A DNA stretch of 16,661 nucleotides from an uncultured beta proteobacterium (GTDB taxonomy: Bacteria; Pseudomonadota; Gammaproteobacteria; Burkholderiales; Burkholderiaceae): NCBI GenBank assembly GCA_903892315.1, contig CAITHY010000178.1, forward strand, positions 1-16,661. The letters are read 5' to 3'. Shown one piece after another: positions 16,158-16,661 of the stretch. Numbering within the stretch: position 1 is the stretch's first letter; the number at the start of each line of letters is the position of its first letter. The position numbers and the translations under genes were made by a program. Below the pieces are notes generated by a model. That model saw nothing but the letters and a program-made list of their open reading frames with translations. It was not told the origin of the DNA and searched no databases.

Positions 16158-16475
16158 TTAAAGCAGCCCCGTTATTTGAGAGCGCAAAATTTCTTTTTCT
16201 TTTTTTCTGAGCCTGCCTCGAGTTTCGCGGCCGATTGGTTTTTTGAGCTTAACCACAACATCTTTATTTAATGTGTTGGCTTGAGCCGTCCAAACCAGTT
16301 CGCGAATCATCCGCTTTAGACGATTTCGATCAACCGCTCTTTTGGCCAACTTCTTTGCTACCGCAACCCCCAAGTCAGGCTTGGCGCCCGCTTGAGTGGA
16401 TGCAACATACATACCCCAGTACAAGCTTGACTTGGGGCGTGCTTTCAGTAATTCAGAAATTCTTGCGCTATTCAA
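16158..16475 (-). CDS. rnpA: Ribonuclease P protein component
   Basis: RnpA is the small basic protein that assists the catalytic RNA of RNase P in maturing tRNA 5' ends. The 105 residues contain the conserved RNA-binding motif AVDRNRLKRMIREL at about 47-60, preceded by LGVAVAKKLAKR. The start is TTG at 16473-16475: an in-frame TAG lies two codons upstream, and the next in-frame ATG is at residue 22, too late for the fold. The gene begins 8 nt after the rpmH stop, the almost universal rpmH-rnpA order, and translation is probably helped by ribosomes finishing rpmH. The N-terminal part is less conserved, as is usual for RnpA. Confidence 0.93.
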   Translation of the reverse strand: MNSARISELLKARPKSSLYWGMYVASTQAGAKPDLGVAVAKKLAKRAVDRNRLKRMIRELVWTAQANTLNKDVVVKLKKPIGRETRGRLRKKEKEILRSQITGLL

Positions 16476-16483
16476 TGGCTAAA

Positions 16484-16618
16484 TTAAACAGCCAAACGCT
16501 TGCGGCCTTTTGCACGACGAGCATTTAAAACTGCACGTCCGCTTTTGGTTTTCATGCGAATACGGAAACCGTGTGTACGCTTGCGACGAGTTACTGAGGG
16601 TTGGTAAGTTCTTTTCAT
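16484..16618 (-). CDS. rpmH: 50S ribosomal protein L34
   Basis: L34 is a very small, highly basic protein of the large ribosomal subunit. I read 44 residues from the ATG at 16616-16618 to a TAA at 16484-16486. It starts [19 protein letters not shown] and continues [19 protein letters not shown] to KRLAV, which is the canonical L34 sequence and length. AGGGA lies about 7 nt upstream as ribosome site. It heads the rpmH-rnpA-yidD-yidC-mnmE series. In most proteobacteria rpmH is divergent from dnaA, so oriC and dnaA are expected just beyond the right edge. Confidence 0.98.
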
Positions 16619-16661
16619 GTTCGATCCCTGGAAAACCAAGTATTTTCCTTGTTGCGGAGCA
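16619..16661 (-). promoter_or_regulatory. rpmH leader with short inverted repeats
   Basis: The 43 nt before rpmH hold its ribosome site and an inverted repeat, GGAAAA (16630-16635) with TTTTCC (16643-16648). A second possible pairing, CAAG with CTTG, uses overlapping bases. The promoter itself is not identifiable and may lie outside the window. No DnaA box is visible in this short stretch. Confidence 0.35.

Noticed and set aside
1..16661. Mobile elements, CRISPR arrays, tRNA or rRNA genes, toxin-antitoxin or defence systems
   Set aside because: Nothing with transposase or integrase motifs, regularly spaced repeats or tRNA-like cloverleaf sequence was seen on reading both strands. The gene content is ordinary core genome.

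Overview
The window looks like a chromosomal housekeeping segment from a betaproteobacterium of the Burkholderiales. Its gene order, small AT-leaning genes and protein sequences fit a Polynucleobacter-like freshwater bacterium best, but the genus is inferred from memory and no search was run. No phage, plasmid, insertion sequence, CRISPR array, tRNA or rRNA is visible. Almost every gene belongs to a known family. I did not find a convincing new multi-gene system.

Layout. From about 6.12 kb down to position 1, a tightly packed minus-strand operon runs def, fmt, htpX remnant, rsmB, a DUF4390 exported protein, ntrY, ntrX (cut by the window edge). Junctions are 8, 2 and 1 nt, then two 4-nt stop/start overlaps, then 2 nt, so translational coupling is likely throughout. 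Divergent from def is a short dprA on the plus strand. After a 223-nt AT-rich non-coding stretch comes topB, also on the plus strand. topB collides tail-to-tail with a minus-strand FAD oxidoreductase resembling the MnmC oxidase domain, and the two reading frames overlap by 169 nt. Further right, all on the minus strand, are pckG (GTP-type PEP carboxykinase), mnmE, yidC, yidD, rnpA and rpmH. The last five are the classic origin-proximal cluster, so dnaA and oriC probably lie just beyond the right edge.

How the genes relate. def and fmt process the formyl-methionine start of proteins, and rsmB modifies 16S rRNA. ntrY/ntrX form a two-component system placed behind a small exported protein. yidC and yidD handle membrane-protein insertion. 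rnpA and rpmH make the RNase P protein and ribosomal protein L34. mnmE and, perhaps, the MnmC-like protein modify the wobble uridine of tRNA.

The unusual points are signs of gene erosion and compaction. HtpX has lost its membrane and HExxH region by what looks like an in-frame internal deletion. DprA is reduced to its Rossmann core. The MnmC-like protein lacks the methyltransferase half. The topB and oxidoreductase 3' ends are interlocked. Several short inverted repeats sit in leaders or near start codons (pckG, rpmH, yidD, upstream of topB).
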